From Bacteroidota bacterium (GTDB lineage: Bacteria; Bacteroidota; Bacteroidia; Bacteroidales; Prolixibacteraceae), in assembly GCA_030706665.1 (NCBI GenBank), contig JAUZOB010000169.1, forward strand, positions 1 to 7,144: a DNA stretch of 7,144 nucleotides, in the 5' to 3' direction. Numbering within the stretch: position 1 is the stretch's first letter; each line of letters opens with the position of its first letter. Shown piece by piece: positions 1 to 6,408 of the stretch. The notes under the pieces were generated by a model. It was not told the DNA's origin. It made no database searches and saw only the letters and a list, made by a program, of their open reading frames with translations. Made by a program: the position numbers and the translations under genes.

Positions 1-449
1 CAGGTTTCTTCCAAAATCTCAAAGATGATTTCTCTTTCTCTGAATGCCCAAAAGAATGGGGATACAGCTCCCAAATCTAATCCTAATGACCCAAACCATA
101 ATTGGTGAGAAGTAATACGGGTCAATTCTGCAATAATAGTTCGAATTACTTTTGCACGATCGGGAATATCCATCTGTAAACCTTTCTCAACAGCTAATGC
201 ACAGCATTGGTTGTTGATGTTTGAAGACAGATAGTCCATTCTGCTGGAAAGGTAGGAAAACTGTTTGTATCCTAATGATTCAGAAATTTTTTCAATCCCA
301 CGATGAATGTATCCCAAATAGGGAACGGCCCGGATAATTTCTTCGCCACTCATATGCATCTTCAAACGAAGTACTCCGTGAGTGGAGGGATGCTGAGGAC
401 CGACATTGATCGTGAAATATTCTTGGTCTTTGTTATCTATAGTGTCCAT
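1..449 (-). CDS. nuoD: NADH-quinone oxidoreductase subunit D (NuoD, 49 kDa type), N-terminal part, cut by window edge
   Basis: This is the subunit of the complex I peripheral arm that, with NuoB, forms the quinone-reduction site on the cytoplasmic face of the membrane. The first 149 codons are visible. The family signature GPQHPSTHGVLR lies at residues 17-28 (His20 and His24), followed by PYLGYIHRGIEK (43-54), MDYLS (71-75) and a late ELTRITSHQLWFG / PFFWAFRERE stretch. By family knowledge His24 and Tyr73 correspond to the conserved quinone-pocket His and Tyr; this alignment was done by eye. The ATG lies 9 bp after the nuoC stop in the same reading frame, so nuoC and nuoD are separated by one stop codon and three codons rather than fused as in many relatives. 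No clear Shine-Dalgarno precedes it, so translational coupling to nuoC is likely. The 3' part lies beyond position 1. Confidence 0.96.
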   Translation of the reverse strand, partial: MDTIDNKDQEYFTINVGPQHPSTHGVLRLKMHMSGEEIIRAVPYLGYIHRGIEKISESLGYKQFSYLSSRMDYLSSNINNQCCALAVEKGLQMDIPDRAKVIRTIIAELTRITSHQLWFGSLGLDLGAVSPFFWAFREREIIFEILEET

Positions 450-458
450 AAAGTTGAT

Positions 459-914
459 TTACAATGAAAATGTATTTTCATCTTTATAATCTTTTCGAAG
501 AGGGTATCCATGCCATTCATCGGTGAGAAATATGCGTCGCAGATGTGGGTGATTTGAAAAGCGAATACCGAACATGTCATAAATTTCGCTTTCATACAAG
601 TCTGCCGCTTTCCAAAGTGAAAAGACAGAAGGTAATTCTGCATGGTCCCGATCTTCCATCTTCACCTTCAAAACAACATCATGATTGTATTTAGTAGATG
701 AAAGATGGTAAATTACTTCAAAATGGGTAAGCCAGTCCACTGCTGTTTCGCAGAAAAGAAAGTTGAACTGCGTATCCGGATTTTCATTTAATTCGGTTGC
801 CACAGCGAGAAGATTATCTTTATTGACCCACATCATGGGGAAATCGCCTGTGTCTCCTTTTTCTAATTCAGGAAAGTTTGTTTCCAAATATAACGTAAGC
901 TCTTCCTTATTCAT
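459..914 (-). CDS. nuoC: NADH-quinone oxidoreductase subunit C (NuoC, 30 kDa type)
   Basis: A peripheral-arm subunit of complex I that packs against NuoD and NuoB; it carries no cofactor. The diagnostic C-terminal 30-kDa signature is clear: an acidic YESEIYDMFGIRF stretch, then HPHLRRIFL and WHGYPLRKDY just before the end. From the ATG at 914 the product is 151 residues, a normal length for unfused NuoC. The frame is open upstream to a TTG at 938, but that would overlap nuoB by 32 bp. The ATG at 914 overlaps nuoB by only 8 bp and has an AGAAGGA Shine-Dalgarno-like run about 8 nt upstream, so I chose it. The TAA stop is in frame with the downstream nuoD start. The gene belongs to the nuoABCD operon. 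Confidence 0.95.
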   Translation of the reverse strand: MNKEELTLYLETNFPELEKGDTGDFPMMWVNKDNLLAVATELNENPDTQFNFLFCETAVDWLTHFEVIYHLSSTKYNHDVVLKVKMEDRDHAELPSVFSLWKAADLYESEIYDMFGIRFSNHPHLRRIFLTDEWHGYPLRKDYKDENTFSL

Positions 915-1455
915 TGTCTGTTTCCTTCTGTTTGTCAATTACGTAAGCTCTTGATTTCTTAATCTTTTCCTGAAGCTTGATCATTCCATAAAGCAGTGCT
1001 TCCGGACGTGGTGGGCACCCGGGAATGTAAACATCCACCGGAAGGATCTGATCCACTCCATTAACTACCGAATAAGAACCTTTCGCAAAAGGGCCGCCCG
1101 AAATTGTGCAAGCACCCATTGCAATAACATATTTAGGCTCGGCCATCTGGTCATAAAGCCTTCTCAATACCGGGGCCATCTTATAGGTAATCGTTCCGGC
1201 AACGATAAGAAGGTCGGCCTGACGCGGAGTTTCACGAGCTACCTCAAATCCAAATCTTGACCAGTCATATTTTGCAGAAGCTGCTGACATCATCTCAATG
1301 GCACAACAACTGGTCCCGAAAGACAATGGCCACAAAGAGTTACTCCTCGCCCAGTTGCAAAACTTATCAACGGTAGAGACTAAGAAACTTGTTTTTCCGG
1401 TTTCATCACTATAGACTTTTCCGGGAAATTCTTCCTGATTTTGCATTACATCCAT
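907..1455 (-). CDS. nuoB: NADH-quinone oxidoreductase subunit B (NuoB, PSST type), N2 cluster subunit
   Basis: This complex I subunit holds the terminal [4Fe-4S] cluster N2, which donates electrons to quinone at the interface with NuoD. The product is 182 residues. All four expected cluster ligands are present: the tandem Cys50-Cys51 in TSCCAIEMM, Cys116 in MGACTISGG, and Cys147 in IPGCPPRPE. The GRSNSLWP-type element appears as WARSNSLWPLSFG (35-47), and FGFEVARETPRQADLL and GTITYKMAPVLRRLYDQM are typical. The ATG at 1455 overlaps nuoA by 10 bp. A second ATG at 1446 (residue 4) would share one base with the nuoA TAA as TAATG, a classical coupling arrangement, and is an equally good start. 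The 3' end overlaps nuoC by 8 bp. Confidence 0.97.
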   Translation of the reverse strand: MDVMQNQEEFPGKVYSDETGKTSFLVSTVDKFCNWARSNSLWPLSFGTSCCAIEMMSAASAKYDWSRFGFEVARETPRQADLLIVAGTITYKMAPVLRRLYDQMAEPKYVIAMGACTISGGPFAKGSYSVVNGVDQILPVDVYIPGCPPRPEALLYGMIKLQEKIKKSRAYVIDKQKETDNE

Positions 1456-1796
1456 GTGAGCGCTTTCTTTTTATAGGCGTATAGTAGCCCAAGAAATAAT
1501 ACCAAAACAAACATTACAATTTCAACAAAAGCAACCATTCCAATCTCTTTGAATACGACGGCCCATGGATATACAAAGGCTATTTCTACATCAAATAAGA
1601 GAAAAACGAGTGCAAAAAGGTAGTACCCGATATGCAGCTGGACCCAAGTGTCTCCCTCTGTCTGGATACCACATTCGTAAGCTTCACCCTTTGTCGGGTT
1701 AAACCTTTTCATTGACAGCTTTCTTCCAATAGCTATTGCTGCTACTGCAAAGATTATCCCACAGGCCATCAATAGTATTATTGATATACTTCCCAT
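1446..1796 (-). CDS. nuoA: NADH-quinone oxidoreductase subunit A (NuoA, ND3 type)
   Basis: A small membrane subunit of complex I at the junction of the peripheral and membrane arms. The product is 116 residues with three predicted membrane segments, about residues 3-24, 57-80 and 85-107, which is the ND3/NuoA topology. Between the first and second helices is the signature loop with EAYECG (38-43); Cys42 matches the loop cysteine whose exposure tracks the active/deactive state in mitochondrial ND3. The second helix has the conserved acidic pair in LLFDVEIAFVYPWA (Asp69, Glu71). It starts with ATG at 1796 and is the first recognisable gene of the nuo operon. No -7 box is found directly upstream; the nearest candidate promoter on this strand is at 2350-2357. 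Confidence 0.96.
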   Translation of the reverse strand: MGSISIILLMACGIIFAVAAIAIGRKLSMKRFNPTKGEAYECGIQTEGDTWVQLHIGYYLFALVFLLFDVEIAFVYPWAVVFKEIGMVAFVEIVMFVLVLFLGLLYAYKKKALTWM

Positions 1797-1830
1797 AAAG
1801 TGTTATGTTGTGTGATTTTTATTTTTGTTT

Positions 1831-2199
1831 TCATCTCTTGCAACTATGACGATATATGTGCAAGCCGTTTAGTAGATTCGGATATTGGCCTTTGACTACT
1901 TGTAAAGAATAAGGAGGAGAAGATTCCTTTAAACTAAAGTAAAACATATTATTATAAATAGCTTTTAAAATACTCGTTAAAAATAGTAATTTTTTGGTAA
2001 GTGGTATTTTTTTAGAATTAATTCGTGCCAAATCACCTTTTTTTAATACCTTTTTAATCTTAAGTATTCCGTAAAAATGTTTCATTTGCGTTTTTGAAAA
2101 ATGTAAATGTTTAGTCCCTTTTTCACTGTCTACATGTTCTGTTTCTGATGAATTCAGGAGTATCAATTTCATTTGGGTATTATCTTCAATAAAGCCCAT
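1831..2199 (-). CDS. doubtful 122-residue hypothetical protein upstream of nuoA
   Basis: An open frame on the nuo strand that ends 34 bp before the nuoA start. I recognise no family. The product would be Lys-rich and basic, with a hydrophilic N-terminal half, a moderately hydrophobic stretch around residues 69-90 (LLFLTSILKAIYNNMFYFSL) and a Cys-Lys-Arg C-terminus. It begins with ATG, with AAAAGGATA immediately upstream; the spacing is short for a Shine-Dalgarno site. For: an open frame this long is not common in DNA this AT-rich, and it lies between a candidate promoter (2350-2357) and nuoA on the same strand. Against: no known motif, many AAA and TTA codons of the kind any AT-rich spacer gives, and no conserved-looking core. 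It could be a lineage-specific small gene, a decayed remnant or chance. Confidence 0.3.
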   Translation of the reverse strand: MGFIEDNTQMKLILLNSSETEHVDSEKGTKHLHFSKTQMKHFYGILKIKKVLKKGDLARINSKKIPLTKKLLFLTSILKAIYNNMFYFSLKESSPPYSLQVVKGQYPNLLNGLHIYRHSCKR

Positions 2200-2349
2200 T
2201 ATCCTTTTGTATAACGCAGAAACCTGATACAGATAAAAGCAGCCTCCTTACTTTTCTCTCATAAAGCTTCCTCATTAAACTCAATCTCTTTTTTGAACTT
2301 ATTTATATCATTTAGGATTAAGTTTTAGTCTTCTTTTGCTCTTCGGCGA

Positions 2350-2357
2350 CAAAAATA
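2350..2357 (-). promoter_or_regulatory. candidate -7 box TATTTTTG, possible nuo operon promoter
   Basis: Read on the minus strand, TATTTTTG fits the Bacteroidota -7 consensus TAnnTTTG exactly. It is the only exact match on this strand that I found between the tRNA terminator and nuoA. Transcription would start near 2343, giving a leader of about 550 nt to nuoA that includes the 1831-2199 frame. No matching -33 TTTG is present at the usual spacing, and an exact box can occur by chance in such AT-rich DNA; one at 1820-1827 on the plus strand has no gene to serve. Confidence 0.35.
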
Positions 2358-2478
2358 TTCTCTTTGTGATTTGAATTCATATTTTCTCTGTTAATTTTTC
2401 ATCGAAATAGATGTGCCAAAATCTATGTTGCCTACATGAAATTATACTTTATAATAGAAATCCTAAAAGAATATCTTA

Positions 2479-2524
2479 ATTTGCAATAACCAGTTATTCA
2501 GTATATAATAGTGAAATTGCGAAT
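2479..2524. repeat. imperfect inverted repeat with inner palindrome
   Basis: ATTTGCAAT (2479-2487) is complementary to ATTGCGAAT (2516-2524) at 8 of 9 positions, the ninth being a G-T wobble. Just inside the left arm and overlapping it is AATAACCAGTTATT (2485-2498), whose outer six bases on each side are perfectly inverted. No gene starts nearby. It may be a binding site or a chance AT-rich repeat. Confidence 0.3.
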
Positions 2525-2657
2525 AGAATCCATGCGTTTTGATTAATTGGAACTGTATTTCATGATCTGTTTTTTTGACTACAAAAAAAAATTGAATATT
2601 TGAATTTAATCTTCAAAGTATCCAAATGGCTTTTTGTATATGATTTATATAAAATAA

Positions 2658-2690
2658 AAAACCCACTTACGAAAAATGTAAGTGGGTTTT
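2658..2690 (-). terminator. intrinsic terminator of the tRNA-Arg transcript
   Basis: A perfect 13-bp stem, AAAACCCACTTAC against GTAAGTGGGTTTT, closes a 7-nt loop (2671-2677). Read on the minus strand the stem is followed by a T-rich tail (TTTTTTATTTTATA) and begins 6 bp after the encoded CCA of tRNA-Arg, so it terminates that transcript. The stem also has T4 on the plus-strand side and might work in both directions, but no plus-strand gene approaches it. Confidence 0.92.
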
Positions 2691-2695
2691 CATTG

Positions 2696-2772
2696 TGGTG
2701 AACTTGGAGGGACTCGAACCCCCAACCTTCTGATCCGTAGTCAGATGCTCTATCCAATTAAGCTACAAGTCC
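2696..2772 (-). tRNA. tRNA-Arg (anticodon ACG)
   Basis: A complete cloverleaf can be folded by hand. The acceptor stem pairs GGACTTG with CAAGTTC (one G-T pair), followed by discriminator A and an encoded CCA (2698-2696). The D arm is GCTT/GAGC with AATTGGATA in the loop, the anticodon stem is TCTGA/TCAGA around loop CTACGGA, and the T arm is GGGGG TTCGAGT CCCTC. The anticodon ACG lies at 2738-2736 and reads CGN arginine codons after A34-to-inosine editing by TadA. It has its own promoter and terminator, so it is a single-gene transcript. No integrated element abuts its 3' end. Confidence 0.98.
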
Positions 2773-2790
2773 GTTTCCTTAAATGCGCTG

Positions 2791-2823
2791 CAAATATAAT
2801 GGTTTTGCATCTTTCTATCCAAA
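2791..2823 (-). promoter_or_regulatory. promoter of tRNA-Arg (-33 TTTG, -7 TATATTTG)
   Basis: On the minus strand TTTG (2823-2820) is followed after 21 nt by TATATTTG (2798-2791), an exact fit to the Bacteroidota vegetative promoter TTTG-N19-21-TAnnTTTG. The -7 box ends 18 nt upstream of the mature tRNA 5' end, which leaves a short 5' leader for RNase P to remove. Confidence 0.75.
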
Positions 2824-2848
2824 TTTTAGAAGTATTATTTTTCTAAAA
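2824..2848 (-). terminator. weak candidate terminator after the 246-residue gene
   Basis: A perfect 8-bp inverted repeat, TTTTAGAA and TTCTAAAA, with a 9-nt loop, lies about 50 bp beyond the stop of the 2897-3637 gene and directly next to the -33 element of the tRNA promoter. The stem is AT-rich and lacks a proper T tail on the minus strand, so termination would be inefficient. It may simply be AT-rich sequence. Confidence 0.25.
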
Positions 2849-2896
2849 AAAAGACTTGTTCAGTATAACCTTTTAAATTAGAATTGATTATTCCTG

Positions 2897-3637
2897 CTAA
2901 TTTTTTTCTTCATTCGAGCTTTTCTGCTCTAAAAAAACCCGAATTTCTTCTTCACTCAGATAGCGAACATTGGTAATGATGATATCTTCATCGATGAAAT
3001 TTCCAAATTCATTACAATCTTGAAGAAGATTATTGAAAATAACCTGAAAATCGCATTGAATGGGGACTAAAGCAGTAAATGTTGCAAACCCTTTAAAGAA
3101 TTTGAGGTTTTCCAATTCTGTCTCATGCTTGGGAAACGTAAAATCGATCTCATTTCGGATAACTTTCTCCTGAACAGGAGTGAATTCTGTCAATTCTTTT
3201 TTGGGAAGGACAATGAAATAACGTAGTTTATTTCCTCTTCCTCCTAATCCGGTTGAGATGAATACCTGGTCTTCTCCTAATAATGAATTCTGAAGAATCA
3301 TCCGACTTTCCTGTAAAGCCAATATTGCCCATTCTTTCAACTCAGAATCTGCCTGGTTACAATAACGCTCTATTGTACGAAAAGCCTCTACACTATCAAT
3401 TCCGGCTAATTTGGCTAATAAGATTTTCTTCTCCTTTGGCGAAATCTCTTCTGTAAATAGCAATTCTTTGTTATTCATTATTTTATCAGTGTCTACATTG
3501 TTTTTCAGACGCTTTGAGTAACGAAAATATTGCATCTGCAGTTCTATGTTGATCTGATCTTCAAGAACACAAAACTTCTCCGGAATTTGACTGAGTGCTT
3601 CTCTGATCTTGTTATATATATCGTCTTTTTTGTCCAT
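2897..3637 (-). CDS. conserved-looking hypothetical protein, 246 residues
   Basis: I do not recognise a named family. The product is soluble-looking: no signal peptide, no membrane segment, charged overall, with an acidic/Lys tail. Residues 1-60 look helical and polar. Residues 65-118 (from ISPKEKKILLAKLAG to QESRMILQNS) resemble two to three HEAT-like helix repeats. Residues 125-200 look like an alpha/beta or beta domain opened by VFISTGLGGRGNKLRYFIVL-type alternation; the glycine-rich STGLGGRG (128-135) stands out but is not a P-loop. Cys23, Cys93, Cys195 and Cys208 are scattered and do not form a metal motif. Codon use and regular amino acid patterning make it a real gene. The ATG at 3637 follows a good -7 box at 3662-3655. 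It is divergent from feoAB, so a link with iron is possible but unproven. Confidence 0.85.
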   Translation of the reverse strand: MDKKDDIYNKIREALSQIPEKFCVLEDQINIELQMQYFRYSKRLKNNVDTDKIMNNKELLFTEEISPKEKKILLAKLAGIDSVEAFRTIERYCNQADSELKEWAILALQESRMILQNSLLGEDQVFISTGLGGRGNKLRYFIVLPKKELTEFTPVQEKVIRNEIDFTFPKHETELENLKFFKGFATFTALVPIQCDFQVIFNNLLQDCNEFGNFIDEDIIITNVRYLSEEEIRVFLEQKSSNEEKN

Positions 3638-3654
3638 AATGCCTGCTCTTGATG

Positions 3655-3662
3655 CAAAATTA
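3655..3662 (-). promoter_or_regulatory. -7 box TAATTTTG for the 246-residue gene
   Basis: TAATTTTG on the minus strand fits TAnnTTTG exactly and ends 17 nt upstream of the ATG at 3637, giving a very short leader. No TTTG is found at 19-21 nt upstream (a TTTC sits at 15 nt), so the -33 element is poor. It points away from the feoAB promoter. Confidence 0.5.
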
Positions 3663-3717
3663 AAGTAAAAGAAACGCGAAACTCTATTATTACTACGAAA
3701 TATTCAAACAAATAAGA

Positions 3718-3725
3718 TAAATTTG
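3718..3725 (+). promoter_or_regulatory. -7 box TAAATTTG for feoAB
   Basis: TAAATTTG fits the TAnnTTTG consensus exactly and ends 45 bp upstream of the feoAB GTG, which predicts a transcript start near 3731. There is no clear TTTG -33 element at the expected distance, which is compatible with a regulated promoter. The following inverted repeat at 3733-3755 would lie at the start of the transcript. Confidence 0.5.
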
Positions 3726-3732
3726 CGTGTTA

Positions 3733-3755
3733 TTTTTATTTGATTCAAATTAAAA
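3733..3755. promoter_or_regulatory. AT-rich inverted repeat, candidate operator of feoAB
   Basis: The core ATTTGATTCAAAT (3738-3750) is a perfect inverted repeat around one central base. One T-T mismatch further out, it continues as TTTT against AAAA, giving 10 of 11 paired positions per half. It sits between the -7 box and the GTG start, where a repressor would block transcription. Iron uptake genes are commonly repressed by Fur- or DtxR-type proteins, but the sequence is not the classical Fur box and the binding factor is unknown. It could also form a weak hairpin in the leader. Confidence 0.4.
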
Positions 3756-3770
3756 CAGGGAATAGGTTAG

Positions 3771-6314
3771 GTGAGATTATCTGAAGCGCAAACAGGACAA
3801 TCACTAATTATTACCAAAGTCATTGGGCATGGTTCGTTTAGGAAACGACTCAATGAGATGGGATTTATTAAGGGAAAGTCTGTTTATGTGGTAAAAAACG
3901 CACCATTAAAGGATCCTGTAGAATACCGGGTGCTGGGGTATAATGTGTCTCTGCGTAGAAGCGAAGCCCATATGGTTGAAGTTGTTACGCTTGAAGAAGC
4001 TAAGTCTTTACAATTGATGACTTGTGAGGGGGTTGAAGAAGGAGGGGAGAACACCGAAAATTATAACATCAAGGGGAGTATAATTAATATTGCTCTTGTG
4101 GGAAATCCGAACTGCGGAAAGACAAGCCTTTTCAATTTGGCGTCAGGATCGAAAGAACATGTTGGCAACTATTCAGGAGTGACGGTTGATGCAAAAAAAG
4201 CAACATTCAGGTTTAATGATTATATTATAAATCTAATTGATTTGCCGGGAACATATTCACTGACAGCTTATACTCCTGAGGAAAAATATGTCAGAAAATA
4301 TATTCTTGATGAGTCTCCCGATATAATCATTAATGTGGTTGATTCAAGTAATCTTGAACGAAATTTTTATCTGACTACGCAGCTCATCGATATGAATAAG
4401 AAGATTATTCTTGCTTTGAACATGTACGATGAACTGGAGAAGAGCGGAGCTACCCTTAAACAGGAACTTCTTTCCAAAATGCTTGGCATTCCAATCGTGC
4501 CGACAGTAAGTGTCAAAGGAACCGGGCTAAATGAACTCTTTGAGAAAGTAATTGAAGTATATGAAGGAAAGAATAATGTAATCCGTCATATTCATATTAA
4601 TTATGGGCAGGATATTGAAGATTCTATCTCGCGACTAAGAAAGATATTGAGAAAGAATCGTCCGGTAACAGATGCGATATCATCACGTTATGTTGCTCTT
4701 CGGTTGTTGGAAAAGGATCCTGAATCAGAACAACTTATTCTGGATTATTCAGAAAAAGATGCCATACGGCAGATTACTACAGAAGAGATTCAACGAATTG
4801 AGAGATTAGTTGAGGATGAAACCCACTCACTGATTACTGGGTATAGATATGGATTTATTTCAGGTGCCTTGAAAGAAACGTTTGTAGGTGGAAAGAATCA
4901 TAGTACCATTACGACTGAGCAGATCGATGTTTTTTTAACGCATAAATATCTGGGGATCCCTTTCTTTCTGCTATTCATGTTCCTATCATTCTATTGTACT
5001 TTTGAATTAGGTGCATATCCAATGAATTGGATCAATACAGGAGTTCATGCGTTAGGTGGTATAATTGAGCGGTTTATGAGCGAAGGAATGCTTCGCGACC
5101 TCATTGTCGATGGTATTATAAACGGCTTAGGAAGTGTATTGGTCTTTATTCCCAATATACTTATCCTCTTCTTTTTTATTTCATTCATGGAAGATACCGG
5201 TTATATGGCCAGAGCTGCTTTTATAATGGATAAAGTAATGCACGGATTCGGATTGCACGGACGATCTTTTATTCCATTGGTAATGGGATTCGGGTGTAAT
5301 GTGCCTGCTATAATGGCTACCCGAACCTTGAGAAATAAAAAGGACCGGGTTCTGACAATGCTCATTATTCCTTTTATGTCCTGTAGTGCTCGCTTGCCTG
5401 TATATGTTCTTTTAATATCTGCCTTCTTTCCTTCCCATCGTGCTCTTTTCCTGACAGGTTTATATGTGGTCGGAATTATGCTGGCATTGATAATGGCTCA
5501 GGTGTTCAATAAAACGCTTTTCCGATCTAAAGAATCTCCATTTGTTATGGAGCTTCCGCCATATCGACTTCCGACCTTAAAGAATACGATGATTCATATG
5601 TGGGATAAAGCTCAGCAATATTTAAGGAAAATAGGTGGTGTAATTTTATTGGCGGTTGTAATTGTCTGGGCTTTGGGGTATTTCCCTGTTCAGAATAAAG
5701 ACGAGAAATTGTATAATCAAAAAATGTCCGAGTTAAAGCAACGGAAAGAACAAATTCTGAAAAGCAGTTCAGTCGCACAATCTTTCTCATTAAACCAAAA
5801 GGGCATTTCAGATATGAGGGAACCGCAATTGAAATCCGATTCTTTGAAACAGATACAAGGTGAATTAGAAAGTCTCTCTCAGAAAAGAGAAAGTGAGAAA
5901 CTTAAAAACTCATATCTGGGACATATCGGAAGAATTGCCGAACCGGTTATGCGGCCTCTCGGATTTGATTGGAAAATGACGGTCTGTCTTCTGTCCGGAT
6001 TACCGGCCAAGGAAATTGTTGTCAGTACAATGGGGGTACTTTATCAGGCAAATGAAGTTGATAGCAACCTTGCTGATGGTATAAAGAAAGATACTTATCA
6101 GTCAGGCGAGAGAACTGGTCAAACAGTGTTTAATCCTTTAGTCGCTTTGAGTTTTCTCATCTTTGTACTAATCTATTTCCCATGTATTGGAGTTGTAATG
6201 TCCATTAGCAGGGAATCAGGGAGCTCATGGTGGTCTGTTTTTGTAATTTGTTATACGACATTACTGGCATGGATGCTATCGTTTGCTGTGTTCCAAATAG
6301 GGTCAATGATTTAA
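3771..6314 (+). CDS. feoB: FeoAB fusion, ferrous iron transport protein
   Basis: An inner-membrane GTP-binding transporter that imports Fe2+; 847 residues. Residues 1-72 are a FeoA (SH3-like) domain (GHGSFRKRLNEMGFIKG, LGYNVSLRRSEA), fused through an acidic linker (76-103) to FeoB. The G domain shows G1 GNPNCGKTS (111-119), G2 Thr138, G3 DLPG (157-160), G4 NMYD (217-220) and G5-like SVKG (247-250). A helical GDI-like region follows to about 385. The membrane part has the family motifs MEDTGYMARAAFIMDK (473-488), GFGCNVPAIMATR (507-519, Cys509), PFMSCSARLPVY (534-545, Cys538) and LSGLPAKEIVVSTMGVLY (741-758). Residues about 641-717 form a large charged insertion between membrane segments. The start is GTG: a TAG stop directly precedes it in frame and MRLSE is the expected FeoA N-terminus. 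Such fusions are known in Bacteroidales. Confidence 0.97.
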   Translation: MRLSEAQTGQSLIITKVIGHGSFRKRLNEMGFIKGKSVYVVKNAPLKDPVEYRVLGYNVSLRRSEAHMVEVVTLEEAKSLQLMTCEGVEEGGENTENYNIKGSIINIALVGNPNCGKTSLFNLASGSKEHVGNYSGVTVDAKKATFRFNDYIINLIDLPGTYSLTAYTPEEKYVRKYILDESPDIIINVVDSSNLERNFYLTTQLIDMNKKIILALNMYDELEKSGATLKQELLSKMLGIPIVPTVSVKGTGLNELFEKVIEVYEGKNNVIRHIHINYGQDIEDSISRLRKILRKNRPVTDAISSRYVALRLLEKDPESEQLILDYSEKDAIRQITTEEIQRIERLVEDETHSLITGYRYGFISGALKETFVGGKNHSTITTEQIDVFLTHKYLGIPFFLLFMFLSFYCTFELGAYPMNWINTGVHALGGIIERFMSEGMLRDLIVDGIINGLGSVLVFIPNILILFFFISFMEDTGYMARAAFIMDKVMHGFGLHGRSFIPLVMGFGCNVPAIMATRTLRNKKDRVLTMLIIPFMSCSARLPVYVLLISAFFPSHRALFLTGLYVVGIMLALIMAQVFNKTLFRSKESPFVMELPPYRLPTLKNTMIHMWDKAQQYLRKIGGVILLAVVIVWALGYFPVQNKDEKLYNQKMSELKQRKEQILKSSSVAQSFSLNQKGISDMREPQLKSDSLKQIQGELESLSQKRESEKLKNSYLGHIGRIAEPVMRPLGFDWKMTVCLLSGLPAKEIVVSTMGVLYQANEVDSNLADGIKKDTYQSGERTGQTVFNPLVALSFLIFVLIYFPCIGVVMSISRESGSSWWSVFVICYTTLLAWMLSFAVFQIGSMI

Positions 6315-6408
6315 TTGAAAAGTTTTAGTCAAATGAATTAAATAAAAAGGAGCAATGTCGCTTTAGAGATTACTCATGGTTCTTTTATTCTGTAGGCAAT
6401 GATAACAG

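Larger units (their letters stand above)
2200..2657. other. AT-rich spacer without a convincing gene
   Basis: This spacer between the doubtful 1831-2199 frame and the tRNA terminator holds no recognisable protein. It contains one TAnnTTTG box on the minus strand (2350-2357), a small hairpin-capable repeat ATAGAT/ATCTAT at 2407-2426 with an 8-nt loop, two copies of TATAATAG (2450-2457 and 2504-2511), the inverted repeat at 2479-2524, and a 29-codon minus-strand frame (2275 to 2186) that overlaps the start of the doubtful 122-residue frame. I see no structured RNA family that I can name. Confidence 0.6.

Noticed and set aside
437..643. 68-codon minus-strand frame across the nuoC/nuoD junction
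   Set aside because: It is out of frame with the well-supported nuoC and has no family features; a shadow.
763..954. 63-codon plus-strand frame
   Set aside because: Antisense to nuoC and the nuoB end, with no motif; a shadow.
1820..1827. TATTTTTG on the plus strand
   Set aside because: It fits the -7 consensus but faces no plus-strand gene for nearly 2 kb; it shows that such boxes arise by chance in this AT-rich DNA.
2560..2757. 65-codon minus-strand frame
   Set aside because: It reads through most of the tRNA-Arg gene and its terminator, so it cannot be a real protein.
2696..2772. tRNA-Arg as an attachment site of an integrated element
   Set aside because: No integrase, no repeated tRNA 3' end and no foreign-looking genes are present on either side.
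5545..5790. 81-codon minus-strand frame inside feoAB
   Set aside because: Antisense to a conserved coding region with no independent support.
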